The notes under the pieces: generated by a model
The model's input: the letters and a program-made list of their open reading frames with translations, nothing else
What the model was told of the DNA's origin: nothing
The model's database searches: none
In this document: in pieces, positions 24,926-33,244 of the stretch
Layout: each line of letters begins with the position of its first letter
How positions within the stretch are numbered: position 1 is the stretch's first letter
NCBI RefSeq assembly: GCF_040403615.1
Contig: NZ_JBBAKG010000023.1
Span: 1-64,000, forward strand
DNA from: Haliscomenobacter sp040403615
Lineage (GTDB): Bacteria > Bacteroidota > Bacteroidia > Chitinophagales > Saprospiraceae
DNA length: 64,000 nucleotides
Direction: 5' to 3'
Translations under genes and position numbers: made by a program

Positions 24926-27817
24926 TTACTTACTCAAATCCTTGATCCTTATGTTCCGAAACTTCAGCACCGAACCATGCCCCAAAAAGCCAATATGGCC
25001 TTTGTTGCGTTTTAGCCCGGGGTGGTCTTTGTGGTCCATGGTTCCCTTTCTGGAGGCCAGGTTCATGTCGCCTTCCAGGATTACCGTGCCATTCAGGGTG
25101 ACCCGGATGAAGTCACCAATGACGTATACTTCTTCCTGGTTCCACTCACCAACGGGTTTGAGGAAGTCGCGTTTGGCAGGAATTACCCCATATACCGAAC
25201 CGTGGTATTGATAAGGCTCCAACTTGGCATAAATTGGCGCGGTATTGTCCAGAATCTGGATTTCCTTGCCCACATATGCGGCGTCACCTTCCAATGGCGC
25301 GTGAATGCCCAATCCATTGTTGGCGCCAGGCGTCAATTGAAACTCAAAGCGGAAAGTGAAATCACTGAATTCTTTAGCGGTATACAAGTTGCCCCGGTTT
25401 TGAGCCGCAGTAGGGTAGATGGCAATGTTGTTGTCTTCAACTACGTAATCCGTTTTGTTGCCCACCCAGTTGTCGAGGTTTTTGCTGTTGAACAGGATTT
25501 CAAAACCTTGCTGGATCTCCTCTGCGGACAGTTCATAAGGTTTGCTCACTTCGAGGCTGGAAGGCGGCAGGGTAGCCAGGTAGGTCTCGATGTCGATGCG
25601 CTCGTATTGGCTATCCGGGCCACTCAGCGTGGTGCGGGCCCGTTCAAGCGCATTGCGTACGATGCTTCCAGTAAGGCCGGGTTTGGCGTCAGCGGTGGGC
25701 AAGGCAATTTGCATCACAGAGCGACTGGCCGCAGCGCTTAAATCGGGATTGTCTTGATAACGATTGACCGACATCAGGGCAGGCAGTCCCCGCAAACGGC
25801 CCATGCCACGAATTACTGCGGATTGGTCTTGCTTGGAGGTAACGGCCAGCATAGACTCTTGCAGCATGGCCAATTTTTCGTCGTCAGACCAGCTCGATTT
25901 GTTGATTTGGTTGATCAAGGCGCTGAATGCCCGATCGTGGTAAGCAGTTAAAGCGGCGTCCTGGCGAATGCCCAACAAGGTGCGGATGGCATCGCTGTTG
26001 TTCCAATTGCACAAGGCAGTAAAAGCAGCTTCTTTTTCTTTGCCGGTACCTTGAGTAAAGCTTGCCTTGGTTTTTTCAAGGGCACTTTTGTCTTCCATAA
26101 AGGCCAAAATAGGAATGATCTTGGTCTTGTCGCGCTGATACGCCTCTGTGATCAGACTGGTCGCATTGGCATCCAGGGCTGAAACAATGGCACTTTGAAT
26201 TGATTTGATTTCTGCTTCTTTTTCAGTAGCAAAAAGCAGGTTCAACAGGTCTGGAATTTTTTTACCAGAAGAAAGATTGGACAGCGCTTGAAAGGCTGCG
26301 TTTTGCACCATTGGATCGGTAGATTTTGACAAAGCAGCTACCTCATCAAACTGATTGACTGCCCGGCGGTCGGACAATATCTGGATCAACGCGATTTTGG
26401 CTGCGCTAGATGCACTGCCTAATTTTGCCGCTAAAAGGTTGGTGTTGTCTTTGTCCACCAACTGCAGTAAGGCCAATTGGGCTGCTTTGATCTCCTTTTC
26501 ATCGCTGGACTTGGTCAAATAACCCAGGATGGCTGGCGCAAATTTTTTGTTTTTGCTGCGGGCAATGGCATCGGCTGCCACCATTCGCACGGCAGAATTG
26601 GTGGAATTCAAGGCAGGCACCAATTGCGCTTCCAGGTAGGAATCCTCCGTTTGAGCCTTGGCCAACATGGCCAAAATATCTGCCTGTGCATCGCCTTTGG
26701 CCTTTTTGTAGGCCGCTTCCCATTGCATTTTTACGGCTGGATTCTGTAGGCTCAAGCTGGCAATTTTGAGGATTTCAAGGCGGTAGCCGTCGTCAAAACG
26801 GGTTTGCTCTGCGATCAACAGTTTTGCGGTAGCAGCAACATTGGCCCAGGCCAGACTTTTGAGGGCAGCCAGGCGGAAATGCTGTTGATCAGCTGCCAGC
26901 GTGCCTGCCAAAATAGCTTTGCTCAAGGTACCTACCAAAACGGTATTGCCTTTTTGGCGGATCTGGTGCAAATATTCTACCAAGGCGTTACCTGCCTCGG
27001 TGGGGTCATTTTTGAAACCTACCGCTTTGGCTTTTTCCAGCAGGGTATTGCTACCGCTGTTTTCGCCCATTAGCGCCAGCGTCCAGAGGGCTTGCTTTTG
27101 CAGTTCAATGTTTTTGTTGGCGGAAAAAGGCAGAATGGCTGCAATGGCGGGCTTGTACTTGAGTTCACCCAATGCTTCGATCAAACGATTTTGGACATTT
27201 GCTGGGGCACTTGGCAATGCTGCGGTCAGCGCTTGTTTGGCATCTGGGGTACCAATGGTAACCAAGGCTCCAATGGCTGGCGCAAACAAATCCGCGTCGG
27301 TAACGTAGGTGGTCAAAGGGGCAACGCTGGTATTGCTGCCAACCAAGCGGATGTTGCTGATGAAATAGGCTTTGGTCTCGGTGGTCTTGGCTTTGGACAG
27401 AGCTTGCACAAAGGCTTTTTCGATCAAGCCTTTGTCTTCTACTTTTTTGGCGTAGTGCGTGAGCAAAGAGACTGCATAGCGAGGGGCTACACCGCTGGCC
27501 TGGCCACTGGCTTGTACCTGCTCGGTGATGAGGTTGATGCCTTCTTCGCCAGTACGCATCAATTCAGCAAAACTGCGTTCGGCTTCGGGATTGCTGGTGC
27601 TGGGCAGGGTGGCCAGAACGTCAGCAATTTTGGTCTTGGTGCTGCGCTGGTCTTGAGCAGAAAGAGGGTGGAGATTGGTGAGGAAAAGGACGAGGATGGC
27701 AAGTGCTCCTAAATTTGTTGGATTTGCCCATGACTGAAGTCGTGGGGTGGGGGTATGGCGTGCCTGCCCACGACTGAAGTCGTGGGTTGCGGAAAGCGAA
27801 GATATATGTGCTTGCAT
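24926..27817 (-). CDS. HEAT-repeat protein fused to a C-terminal DUF1080 (3-keto-disaccharide hydrolase) domain
   Basis: A 963-residue exported protein. Residues about 60-740 are a long series of HEAT-like helical repeats (for example DPMVQNAAFQALSNLSSGKK). The last about 200 residues are a DUF1080 jelly-roll domain (ILFNSKNLDNWVGNKTDYVV ... NNGLGIHAPLEGDAAYVGKEIQILD), the fold of 3-keto-disaccharide hydrolases. The ATG at 27817, 20 bp after the upstream gene's stop, is the only usable start; the longer frame begins with TTG at 27850. The hydrophobic signal core (LGALAILVLFL) lies after a 35-45 residue leader that is encoded by two palindromic repeats. It is co-transcribed with the Gfo/Idh gene. 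Confidence 0.85.
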   Translation of the reverse strand: MQAHISSLSATHDFSRGQARHTPTPRLQSWANPTNLGALAILVLFLTNLHPLSAQDQRSTKTKIADVLATLPSTSNPEAERSFAELMRTGEEGINLITEQVQASGQASGVAPRYAVSLLTHYAKKVEDKGLIEKAFVQALSKAKTTETKAYFISNIRLVGSNTSVAPLTTYVTDADLFAPAIGALVTIGTPDAKQALTAALPSAPANVQNRLIEALGELKYKPAIAAILPFSANKNIELQKQALWTLALMGENSGSNTLLEKAKAVGFKNDPTEAGNALVEYLHQIRQKGNTVLVGTLSKAILAGTLAADQQHFRLAALKSLAWANVAATAKLLIAEQTRFDDGYRLEILKIASLSLQNPAVKMQWEAAYKKAKGDAQADILAMLAKAQTEDSYLEAQLVPALNSTNSAVRMVAADAIARSKNKKFAPAILGYLTKSSDEKEIKAAQLALLQLVDKDNTNLLAAKLGSASSAAKIALIQILSDRRAVNQFDEVAALSKSTDPMVQNAAFQALSNLSSGKKIPDLLNLLFATEKEAEIKSIQSAIVSALDANATSLITEAYQRDKTKIIPILAFMEDKSALEKTKASFTQGTGKEKEAAFTALCNWNNSDAIRTLLGIRQDAALTAYHDRAFSALINQINKSSWSDDEKLAMLQESMLAVTSKQDQSAVIRGMGRLRGLPALMSVNRYQDNPDLSAAASRSVMQIALPTADAKPGLTGSIVRNALERARTTLSGPDSQYERIDIETYLATLPPSSLEVSKPYELSAEEIQQGFEILFNSKNLDNWVGNKTDYVVEDNNIAIYPTAAQNRGNLYTAKEFSDFTFRFEFQLTPGANNGLGIHAPLEGDAAYVGKEIQILDNTAPIYAKLEPYQYHGSVYGVIPAKRDFLKPVGEWNQEEVYVIGDFIRVTLNGTVILEGDMNLASRKGTMDHKDHPGLKRNKGHIGFLGHGSVLKFRNIRIKDLSK
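27727..27786. repeat. Two tandem palindromes inside a coding region
   Basis: cccatgactgaagtcgtggg (27727-27746) and cccacgactgaagtcgtggg (27767-27786) are nearly identical 20-bp palindromes 20 bp apart. They lie in frame near the 5' end of the HEAT-DUF1080 gene and encode part of its leader. Such 'acgactgaagtcgt' palindromes are usually intergenic; that comparison is from general knowledge. Confidence 0.7.
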
Positions 27818-27837
27818 GATTGATTTTTGGTTGGTGA

Positions 27838-29118
27838 CTAAATTTTCCAAGGGCCGCGCATGGGCTGGTTGATCAAGCGGTTGGCGGCTTCATCGTTGAT
27901 GAATTCCTGCTTGACTGGGTCAAAATTGAGGGAGCGTCCGAGTTGGAGCGCGATTTTCCCCATGTTGACTACCGTGCAGGAGCGGTGACCATTGAGTTCG
28001 TTGAGTCCGAATTTTTGGCGCGATACCACGGCCTCGCTGAAACTGGTCACCTGTGGAGCCGGATCGGGGAAGGTGTCAATGGCTTGCAAAATGTTTGGGA
28101 TGGTGGATTTGAATCCACGGAAAATCTTGCCATTGGGCCCTTCGATGTAAGCGGCGTTGGTGTCTTTGTTTTCACCATCCAGGATAATTTTGCAACCATC
28201 GGCGTAGGTGAATTCAATTCTGCGCCAGGTACCTACTGCATCATCGTGCTGCTGTGGGCAATCAATATCTACCCGTACCGGACTGGTGTTGTCTTTGCCC
28301 AGGATGTACTGAACGGGGTCAATGTAATGCTGACCCATATCGCCCAATCCACCGCCATCGTAATCCCAATAGCCGCGGAAGGTGCCGTGTACGCGGTGCG
28401 GATGGTAAGGCTTATAGGGTGCAGGCCCGAGCCACATGTCGTAATCCAATTCGGCAGGTACTGGAGTGGGTTCGAGGTTGGTTTTTCCTACCCAGTAAAA
28501 TTTCCAGTTGAAGCCCGTAAAACCGCTGATGGTCACGGTAAGCGGCCAGCCCAGAATGCCACTTTCTACCACTTTTTTGAGTGGTTTTACGGTGGTGTTC
28601 ATGCCGTAAAAATTATCGGTAAAACGAAACCAGGTGTTCAGGCGAAACATGCGTCCGTACTGCTCCATGGCTTCGATTACCCGCTTGCCTTCACCAATGG
28701 TTCGGGTCATGGGTTTTTCACACCATACATCTTTACCTGCTTGGGCAGCCATCACCGACATTACGCCGTGCCAGTGGGGAGGGGTGGCGATGTGTACAAT
28801 ATCGATATCGGGTTGGGCCAATAATTCCCGGAAATCGGAGTATCCTCTGGCTTGTCCTCCAGACAAATCAATGGCTTGCTTGAGGTGATTTTTGTCCACA
28901 TCGCAAACCGCCAACAGTTTGGTGCCTTCGTAGCCAAAGTGGCCGCGGCCCATACCCCCTACGCCGATGATGCCCTTGGTCAGGGTATCGCTAGGGGCTA
29001 AAAATCCTTTTCCTCCCAGTACGTGGCGAGGCACGATGGCGAATGCGCCCAAAGCCAAAGCTGAATTTTTGATAAAATTCCGGCGAGAATGGCTGATCGT
29101 GTTTTTCTTTTGATTCAT
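27838..29118 (-). CDS. Tat-exported Gfo/Idh/MocA oxidoreductase
   Basis: A 426-residue NAD(P)-dependent sugar oxidoreductase. ATG 29118 gives a twin-arginine leader (SRRNFIKNSALALGAFA), so the folded enzyme with its cofactor is exported. The Rossmann motif is GIIGVGGMGRGHFG. The catalytic EKP motif (DVWCEKPMTRT) and a YDMWLGPAPYKPYHPHRVHG block typical of the family's planctomycete/Bacteroidota exported branch follow. Related enzymes oxidise glycosides at C3. The downstream HEAT-DUF1080 gene, 20 bp away, would then cleave the 3-keto product. This pathway assignment is an inference from the pairing. Confidence 0.9.
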   Translation of the reverse strand: MNQKKNTISHSRRNFIKNSALALGAFAIVPRHVLGGKGFLAPSDTLTKGIIGVGGMGRGHFGYEGTKLLAVCDVDKNHLKQAIDLSGGQARGYSDFRELLAQPDIDIVHIATPPHWHGVMSVMAAQAGKDVWCEKPMTRTIGEGKRVIEAMEQYGRMFRLNTWFRFTDNFYGMNTTVKPLKKVVESGILGWPLTVTISGFTGFNWKFYWVGKTNLEPTPVPAELDYDMWLGPAPYKPYHPHRVHGTFRGYWDYDGGGLGDMGQHYIDPVQYILGKDNTSPVRVDIDCPQQHDDAVGTWRRIEFTYADGCKIILDGENKDTNAAYIEGPNGKIFRGFKSTIPNILQAIDTFPDPAPQVTSFSEAVVSRQKFGLNELNGHRSCTVVNMGKIALQLGRSLNFDPVKQEFINDEAANRLINQPMRGPWKI

Positions 29119-29334
29119 GCTTGATCTTTTAAGGTTAGGGAAATATAGGCATGATTTGGCAAATTCAAGTTGAAAATGCAACGATGGAATTGAAATTCAC
29201 ATCTAAACAACAAAAAGCCAAGCCAAGCAATGTTTCATAAGTAAATAGCATTAATTTTATGCCCAAATTGGCAAGCATGAAGATAGATGCTTCGGTTTAA
29301 TTTTTTCACCAAAGACTGACAAATCCTTATTGTT

Positions 29335-29727
29335 ATGTTGAGTAAACTGGAAATCGTTCGAAAATTTTGGGATCATTTTGATCAGGCTAACTTCAAAGCA
29401 GCGTCTTCCTTAATGCATGAGCACGCCATTGTTTGGGAACCCAACACGCGAGAAGTATTCCGTTCCCGAGATGCGTTTATCCACATGCATGAAGCCAACC
29501 CTCTGCCCTGGCGCATAGAAGAAATCGACATGTTATCGGAGATGAAAGAAGGAATTATTGTCACGGTGGTGAAGGCTTACTCTGATCAAACTCCTGAAAA
29601 TTACTTTATTACGTCCTTCTTTACCTTTGCTGGAGAGTCAAAGATAATCGAGATTATTGAGTATTGGGGAAAAAACAATGAGATTCCGGTATGGCGCAAA
29701 GGTCAAAACTTTTCTGAAAAATATTAA
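29335..29727 (+). CDS. SnoaL/NTF2-like protein
   Basis: A 130-residue cytoplasmic protein of the NTF2-like superfamily. The N-terminal helix (LEIVRKFWDHFDQANFKAASSLMHEHAIVWEPN) leads to a beta-sheet ending in IIEIIEYWG, the usual SnoaL-like pattern with a polar pocket. Function cannot be told; members are isomerases, hydrolases or binding proteins. The next gene, another NTF2-like protein, starts 53 bp downstream, which suggests a two-gene unit. Confidence 0.65.
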   Translation: MLSKLEIVRKFWDHFDQANFKAASSLMHEHAIVWEPNTREVFRSRDAFIHMHEANPLPWRIEEIDMLSEMKEGIIVTVVKAYSDQTPENYFITSFFTFAGESKIIEIIEYWGKNNEIPVWRKGQNFSEKY

Positions 29728-29779
29728 CACCAATCGACATTTTTTACCAAAATGTAAGCCCTATTCAAAATTAACTGGC

Positions 29780-30283
29780 ATGAAAAAAATCAGCACAATC
29801 ATGGTTTTGCTTGCATTGTATTTTTTTTCATGCAAACCTGAAAACCAGTCCAACCCTCCATCCCAAAGCAGAAAAAATAAAAACATTGCTGCTGAACTGC
29901 TTCAATTGGAAAACAATAGAAACAACGCCATCAATACTTTGGATTCAAATCGCTTGAAAGAAATGGTTATCCCTGATTTCGTGCTTACCACTGTTTATGG
30001 AGAATTGAAAAACGTTGGAGAAATTATTAAAAGTTTGCAAACAAATTACCTTAAAGGCTCGACTGAAAAGCATTATACAAAATCAACTCAAGTAAATATT
30101 TACAACAATGGAAAAATTGCGATTTTGCGTGGTATTTATGCGATTGAAAAACATGAAAAAAACGGAGTCATCGTGTTCAATTCGCGTTATACCGATACCT
30201 ATGCCAAAATCAACGGCTTTTGGCTACTGGTAGCTTCACATCAAAGCAGGTTGAAGCGGAGAAATGGGAATGCCAATTGGTAA
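29780..30283 (+). CDS. NTF2-like (DUF4440-type) lipoprotein
   Basis: A 167-residue exported protein. The ATG at 29780 gives a lipoprotein leader with a lipobox-like LYFFSC (Cys about residue 18); the frame opens earlier, but that stretch overlaps the preceding gene. Residues about 40-150 (LLQLENNRNNAINTLDSNRLKEMVIPDFVLTTVYG ... YTDTYAKINGFWLLVASHQS) match the DUF4440/SnoaL-like layout. No catalytic residues can be assigned. It probably is anchored in a membrane facing the periplasm. Confidence 0.7.
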   Translation: MKKISTIMVLLALYFFSCKPENQSNPPSQSRKNKNIAAELLQLENNRNNAINTLDSNRLKEMVIPDFVLTTVYGELKNVGEIIKSLQTNYLKGSTEKHYTKSTQVNIYNNGKIAILRGIYAIEKHEKNGVIVFNSRYTDTYAKINGFWLLVASHQSRLKRRNGNANW

Positions 30284-30407
30284 TTATATTCTAATCAAGT
30301 AACTAGATGAGTTTTAAATAAATGTGTTGAAAAGAATGTTCAAAAATCCTGAGTAAGCCTCTAAAGAAAGGAGATGTTAAAATAGAAGATCTCAAAATAA
30401 AATAGAT

Positions 30408-30443
30408 TTTGCTTGCATTAAATATAGAATAGAATTATCTTTA
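30408..30443 (+). promoter_or_regulatory. Candidate Bacteroidota-type promoter before the basic DNA-binding-like gene
   Basis: TTTG at 30408-30411 (or TTG at 30413-30415) and TATCTTTA at 30436-30443 approximate the -33 TTTG / -7 TAnnTTTG pattern with about 20-24 bp spacing, 14 bp before the start codon. The -7 match has one difference. Confidence 0.35.
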
Positions 30444-30457
30444 CCAAAATTTTAGAA

Positions 30458-31123
30458 ATGGCAAAACTAGATTTATCTGTGTTAGACATTAGATCGTTGA
30501 TAGACGCGTATACATCCGATCTAAGAAAGCTTGATTATCAAGCTCATGCAATCAAAGCGAATATTGATGCTTTGGAAGACTTGTTGGGAAAAACCGCTTC
30601 TGCTAGAGACAAAAAAGAAAGCAGCAAGATCGAAAGCCCAGCAAAAAAACAAAAAGCTATACTTGAAACCGCTTCGGTTAATGGTGAATCAACAGCGAAA
30701 CAATCCAAAGTTAAGGAAGAAAAAGGCCCCAAAAAAGGACCTGGTCGCCCAAGACTCATTCCGCTGGAGGACATTAAAGTTGAACCCTTTCAAAAAGTTG
30801 AAAAACCCAAAAAAGTTAAAGAACCTAAAGCGGCAAAAGCTAAAAAAGAAGCTGGTGCAGGCAATGGAAAGCGCGGGCGCATTCCTGGTTTTAACAAATG
30901 GGAAGAAGGTATTTTGAGCGTATTAAGAGACGCCAACAGACCGTTAAAAAATGATGATTTCATGCCTATCATGAAAGCCATCGCCGAACGCGACAATGTT
31001 CAGGAAGGTCCAGCTCAACTCAAAGTTCGCCTGAATCAGGCATTGGTAAAATTGGGCAACAAACTTGGCCTATTGGACAAACAAAACTTTGATGGCAAAG
31101 GCTATTTGTACAGCTTGAAGTAA
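30458..31123 (+). CDS. Basic protein with coiled coil, AT-hook-like linker and C-terminal winged-helix-like domain
   Basis: A 221-residue protein I do not recognise as a named family. Residues 1-50 are a short coiled coil (LSVLDIRSLIDAYTSDLRKLDYQAHAIKANIDALEDLL). Residues about 55-145 are a lysine/proline/alanine-rich linker with an AT-hook-like GPGRPR core and a second basic GKRGRIPG. Residues about 148-221 form a compact helical domain (FNKWEEGILSVLRDANRPLK ... LVKLGNKLGLLDKQNFDGKGYLYSLK) that resembles HARE-HTH or similar winged helices. The composition suggests a nucleoid-associated or regulatory DNA-binding protein; that function is inferred. The gene stands alone. Confidence 0.6.
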   Translation: MAKLDLSVLDIRSLIDAYTSDLRKLDYQAHAIKANIDALEDLLGKTASARDKKESSKIESPAKKQKAILETASVNGESTAKQSKVKEEKGPKKGPGRPRLIPLEDIKVEPFQKVEKPKKVKEPKAAKAKKEAGAGNGKRGRIPGFNKWEEGILSVLRDANRPLKNDDFMPIMKAIAERDNVQEGPAQLKVRLNQALVKLGNKLGLLDKQNFDGKGYLYSLK

Positions 31124-31135
31124 ATGACACGATTT

Positions 31136-31177
31136 GAGGGTTAAAAAACAAGATGACCCTCTGTTCTTTTAACCCTC
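31136..31177. terminator. Hairpin between convergent genes
   Basis: gagggttaaaa (31136-31146) and ttttaaccctc (31167-31177) form a perfect 11-bp stem with a 20-base loop between the basic DNA-binding-like gene and selD. T and A stretches in the arms allow it to work in both directions. Confidence 0.65.
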
Positions 31178-31188
31178 TTCCTTCCCTG

Positions 31189-32229
31189 TCACTTGACCTC
31201 GACCCGTTTTTCCCTCTCAGATATCACTTCCCCAATTGGTTCCAGCCCTAAACCCAGTTGAGCGGCAAAATTTTTAAAGGTATTTTCCTGACTGGCTGAT
31301 ACAGCAACCAGTAGGCCTCCCGAGGTTTGTGGATCGCACAATATATTGCGCTGCAAGTCGGTTAGGGTAGTCATTTTATGTCCGTAACTTTCGAAGTTTC
31401 GGTTGGTGCCGCCTGGCACACAGCCCTGAGACAGGTAATAATTGATGGCTTCGGAATCCAAAAGGGGCACCTTGTCCAATTCTACAACCGCACTGGCATT
31501 GGAAGCTTCGCACATTTCGATCAAATGTCCCATCAATCCAAATCCGGTTACATCGGTCATCGCTTCTACATAAGGTAGCGTTGCAAAAGCTGCACCTGCG
31601 TCATTGAGCTTCAACATGGAGTTGCGCGCCAGAAGGGCATGGTCTTCTTGAAGGAGTCCTTTCTTTTGAGCGGTGGTCAAGATGCCAACCCCTAGAGGCT
31701 TGGTCAAAAATAACTTACAGCCCACCGAAGCACCTCCATTGCGTTTGAGATGCGCAATGTTTACTCTGCCTGTAACTGCCAGTCCAAAAATAGGCTCCGG
31801 ACTGTCAATACTGTGGCCTCCTGCCAATGGGATGCCTGCCGCCAGACAAGCTTTACGGCTGCCTTCTACCACCTGATTGGCAACCTCGGCGGGCAAGGTA
31901 TTGATTGGCCAACCTAGTATGGCAATGGCGAGGAGAGGCGTTCCGCCCATGGCGTAAATGTCGCTGATGGCATTGATCGAAGCGATTTGACCAAAATCCT
32001 GGGCATCATCAACAATGGGCATAAAAAAATCGGTGGTGGAGATGATGGCGGTTCCATCGCCCAGATCCATTACGGCTGCGTCATCGCGCTCTTCATTGCC
32101 GACCAGAAGTGCTGGGAAATGAATTTTTTCACCCGCTTGTTTCAGGATTTTATCGAGTACACTGGGTGAAATTTTACACCCACAGCCTGCTCCGTGGCTG
32201 TATTGCGTTAGTTTATAGTTGCTTGTCAT
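31189..32229 (-). CDS. selD: Selenide, water dikinase (selenophosphate synthetase)
   Basis: A 346-residue enzyme that makes selenophosphate from selenide and ATP. The N-terminal active-site loop GAGCGCK holds Cys16, matching E. coli Cys17, and Lys19, matching Lys20; it is therefore the cysteine form, with no in-frame TGA. The ATG at 32229 is chosen, as the longer frame starts with TTG. The AIRS-type glycine-rich blocks (GDGTAIISTTDFF, GGHSIDSPEPIFGLAVTG) follow. It overlaps the end of mnmH by 17 bp, and together they form a selenium-to-tRNA module. Confidence 0.95.
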   Translation of the reverse strand: MTSNYKLTQYSHGAGCGCKISPSVLDKILKQAGEKIHFPALLVGNEERDDAAVMDLGDGTAIISTTDFFMPIVDDAQDFGQIASINAISDIYAMGGTPLLAIAILGWPINTLPAEVANQVVEGSRKACLAAGIPLAGGHSIDSPEPIFGLAVTGRVNIAHLKRNGGASVGCKLFLTKPLGVGILTTAQKKGLLQEDHALLARNSMLKLNDAGAAFATLPYVEAMTDVTGFGLMGHLIEMCEASNASAVVELDKVPLLDSEAINYYLSQGCVPGGTNRNFESYGHKMTTLTDLQRNILCDPQTSGGLLVAVSASQENTFKNFAAQLGLGLEPIGEVISEREKRVEVK

Positions 32230-33244
32230 TGGCAAATTGAATCAATTGATGGGCCCGTTCGGTAATAGAATCTGTTTCTACTGGAAACGCCCAGGTGGTT
32301 TGAAAGTTGCATTTCAAGTTGGCGTGCAAATAGGATTTGTCGTAGTACCGCAAGGCAATTTCAGCAGCAGTAGCAAAGTCATCTGCGGCCAATGCAGCTA
32401 GGGCTAACTTGACATTGCCGCCACCCAAACGGGGTTCGATGGCTACAAATGCATGGATCAGTGCCGATTTTTCAAAACTGGCATATCCTTCAACCAAAAA
32501 TGCTACCCGTTTTTCGAGAGGGATTACCAAGTCTACCATTGGTGCAACCCGGAATTGATCCCAAAATCCTTGAGGCATAAAAACCCGACCGATGCCTCGA
32601 CTTTCGTTTTCGACCCAAACCCTGCGTTGCGGATCGATTTGGGTAAATGTCTCGTAGAGGTTGTTTTCGTACTGCTCCCCGGTGGGCTGAGGTGCTTCAC
32701 CTAGGTCGCCAAATGCAGAACCCTTGTGGTGCGCCAGCATTTCGAGGTCGATGATTTGTTCGCCCTGTGCAGCCAATTCGTGCAGGGTTTTGGTTTTGGC
32801 GCTGCCCGTCGCACCGCCCAGCACCAGAATTTTGAGCTGGCGTTGTACAAATTCCTGGTGGATGAGCTGTCGGTATGCTTTGTATCCATCTTGTAGGACA
32901 ACTACGTCCATGCCCGAAAAAGACAAGAGCCAGGATAGGCTGCCACTGCGCTGGCCACCGCGCCAACAATGCACCACCACTTTTCCCCGAGGGGCGAGCA
33001 AGCGGGCTTGTTTGACGTAATCGGGCATACGCGCTCCGGCGTATTCCAATCCTTTGATGAATGCCTTGTCGGAGCTTTGTTGCTTGTACAAAGTGCCAAC
33101 CACTACCCGTTCTTCATCCGAAAACAAAGGGAGATTGTAGGCGCCAGGGATATGCCCATTGGCGTATTCAGCCGGGGTGCGCACATCGAGTAAAACACGA
33201 TCTTGTAAAACCGCTTGAAGATTATCTGCCGTAATTCGTTGCAT
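32213..33244 (-). CDS. mnmH: tRNA 2-selenouridine synthase
   Basis: A 343-residue enzyme (SelU/YbbB) that replaces sulfur by selenium in 2-thiouridine at tRNA wobble position 34, through a geranylated intermediate. An N-terminal rhodanese domain has the active-site Cys93 in VVHCWRGGQRSGS. The second domain carries a P-loop (VLGGATGSAKTKT, 142-153); the family's usual G-S-G-K-T reads G-S-A-K-T here. The start ATG directly follows the stop of hemF with no spacer, and the gene ends inside selD. Substrate selenophosphate comes from SelD, encoded next. Confidence 0.93.
   Translation of the reverse strand: MQRITADNLQAVLQDRVLLDVRTPAEYANGHIPGAYNLPLFSDEERVVVGTLYKQQSSDKAFIKGLEYAGARMPDYVKQARLLAPRGKVVVHCWRGGQRSGSLSWLLSFSGMDVVVLQDGYKAYRQLIHQEFVQRQLKILVLGGATGSAKTKTLHELAAQGEQIIDLEMLAHHKGSAFGDLGEAPQPTGEQYENNLYETFTQIDPQRRVWVENESRGIGRVFMPQGFWDQFRVAPMVDLVIPLEKRVAFLVEGYASFEKSALIHAFVAIEPRLGGGNVKLALAALAADDFATAAEIALRYYDKSYLHANLKCNFQTTWAFPVETDSITERAHQLIQFANDKQL

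Noticed and set aside
31189..32229. Selenocysteine codon in selD
   Set aside because: The active-site position is encoded by a cysteine codon and the frame has no internal TGA.
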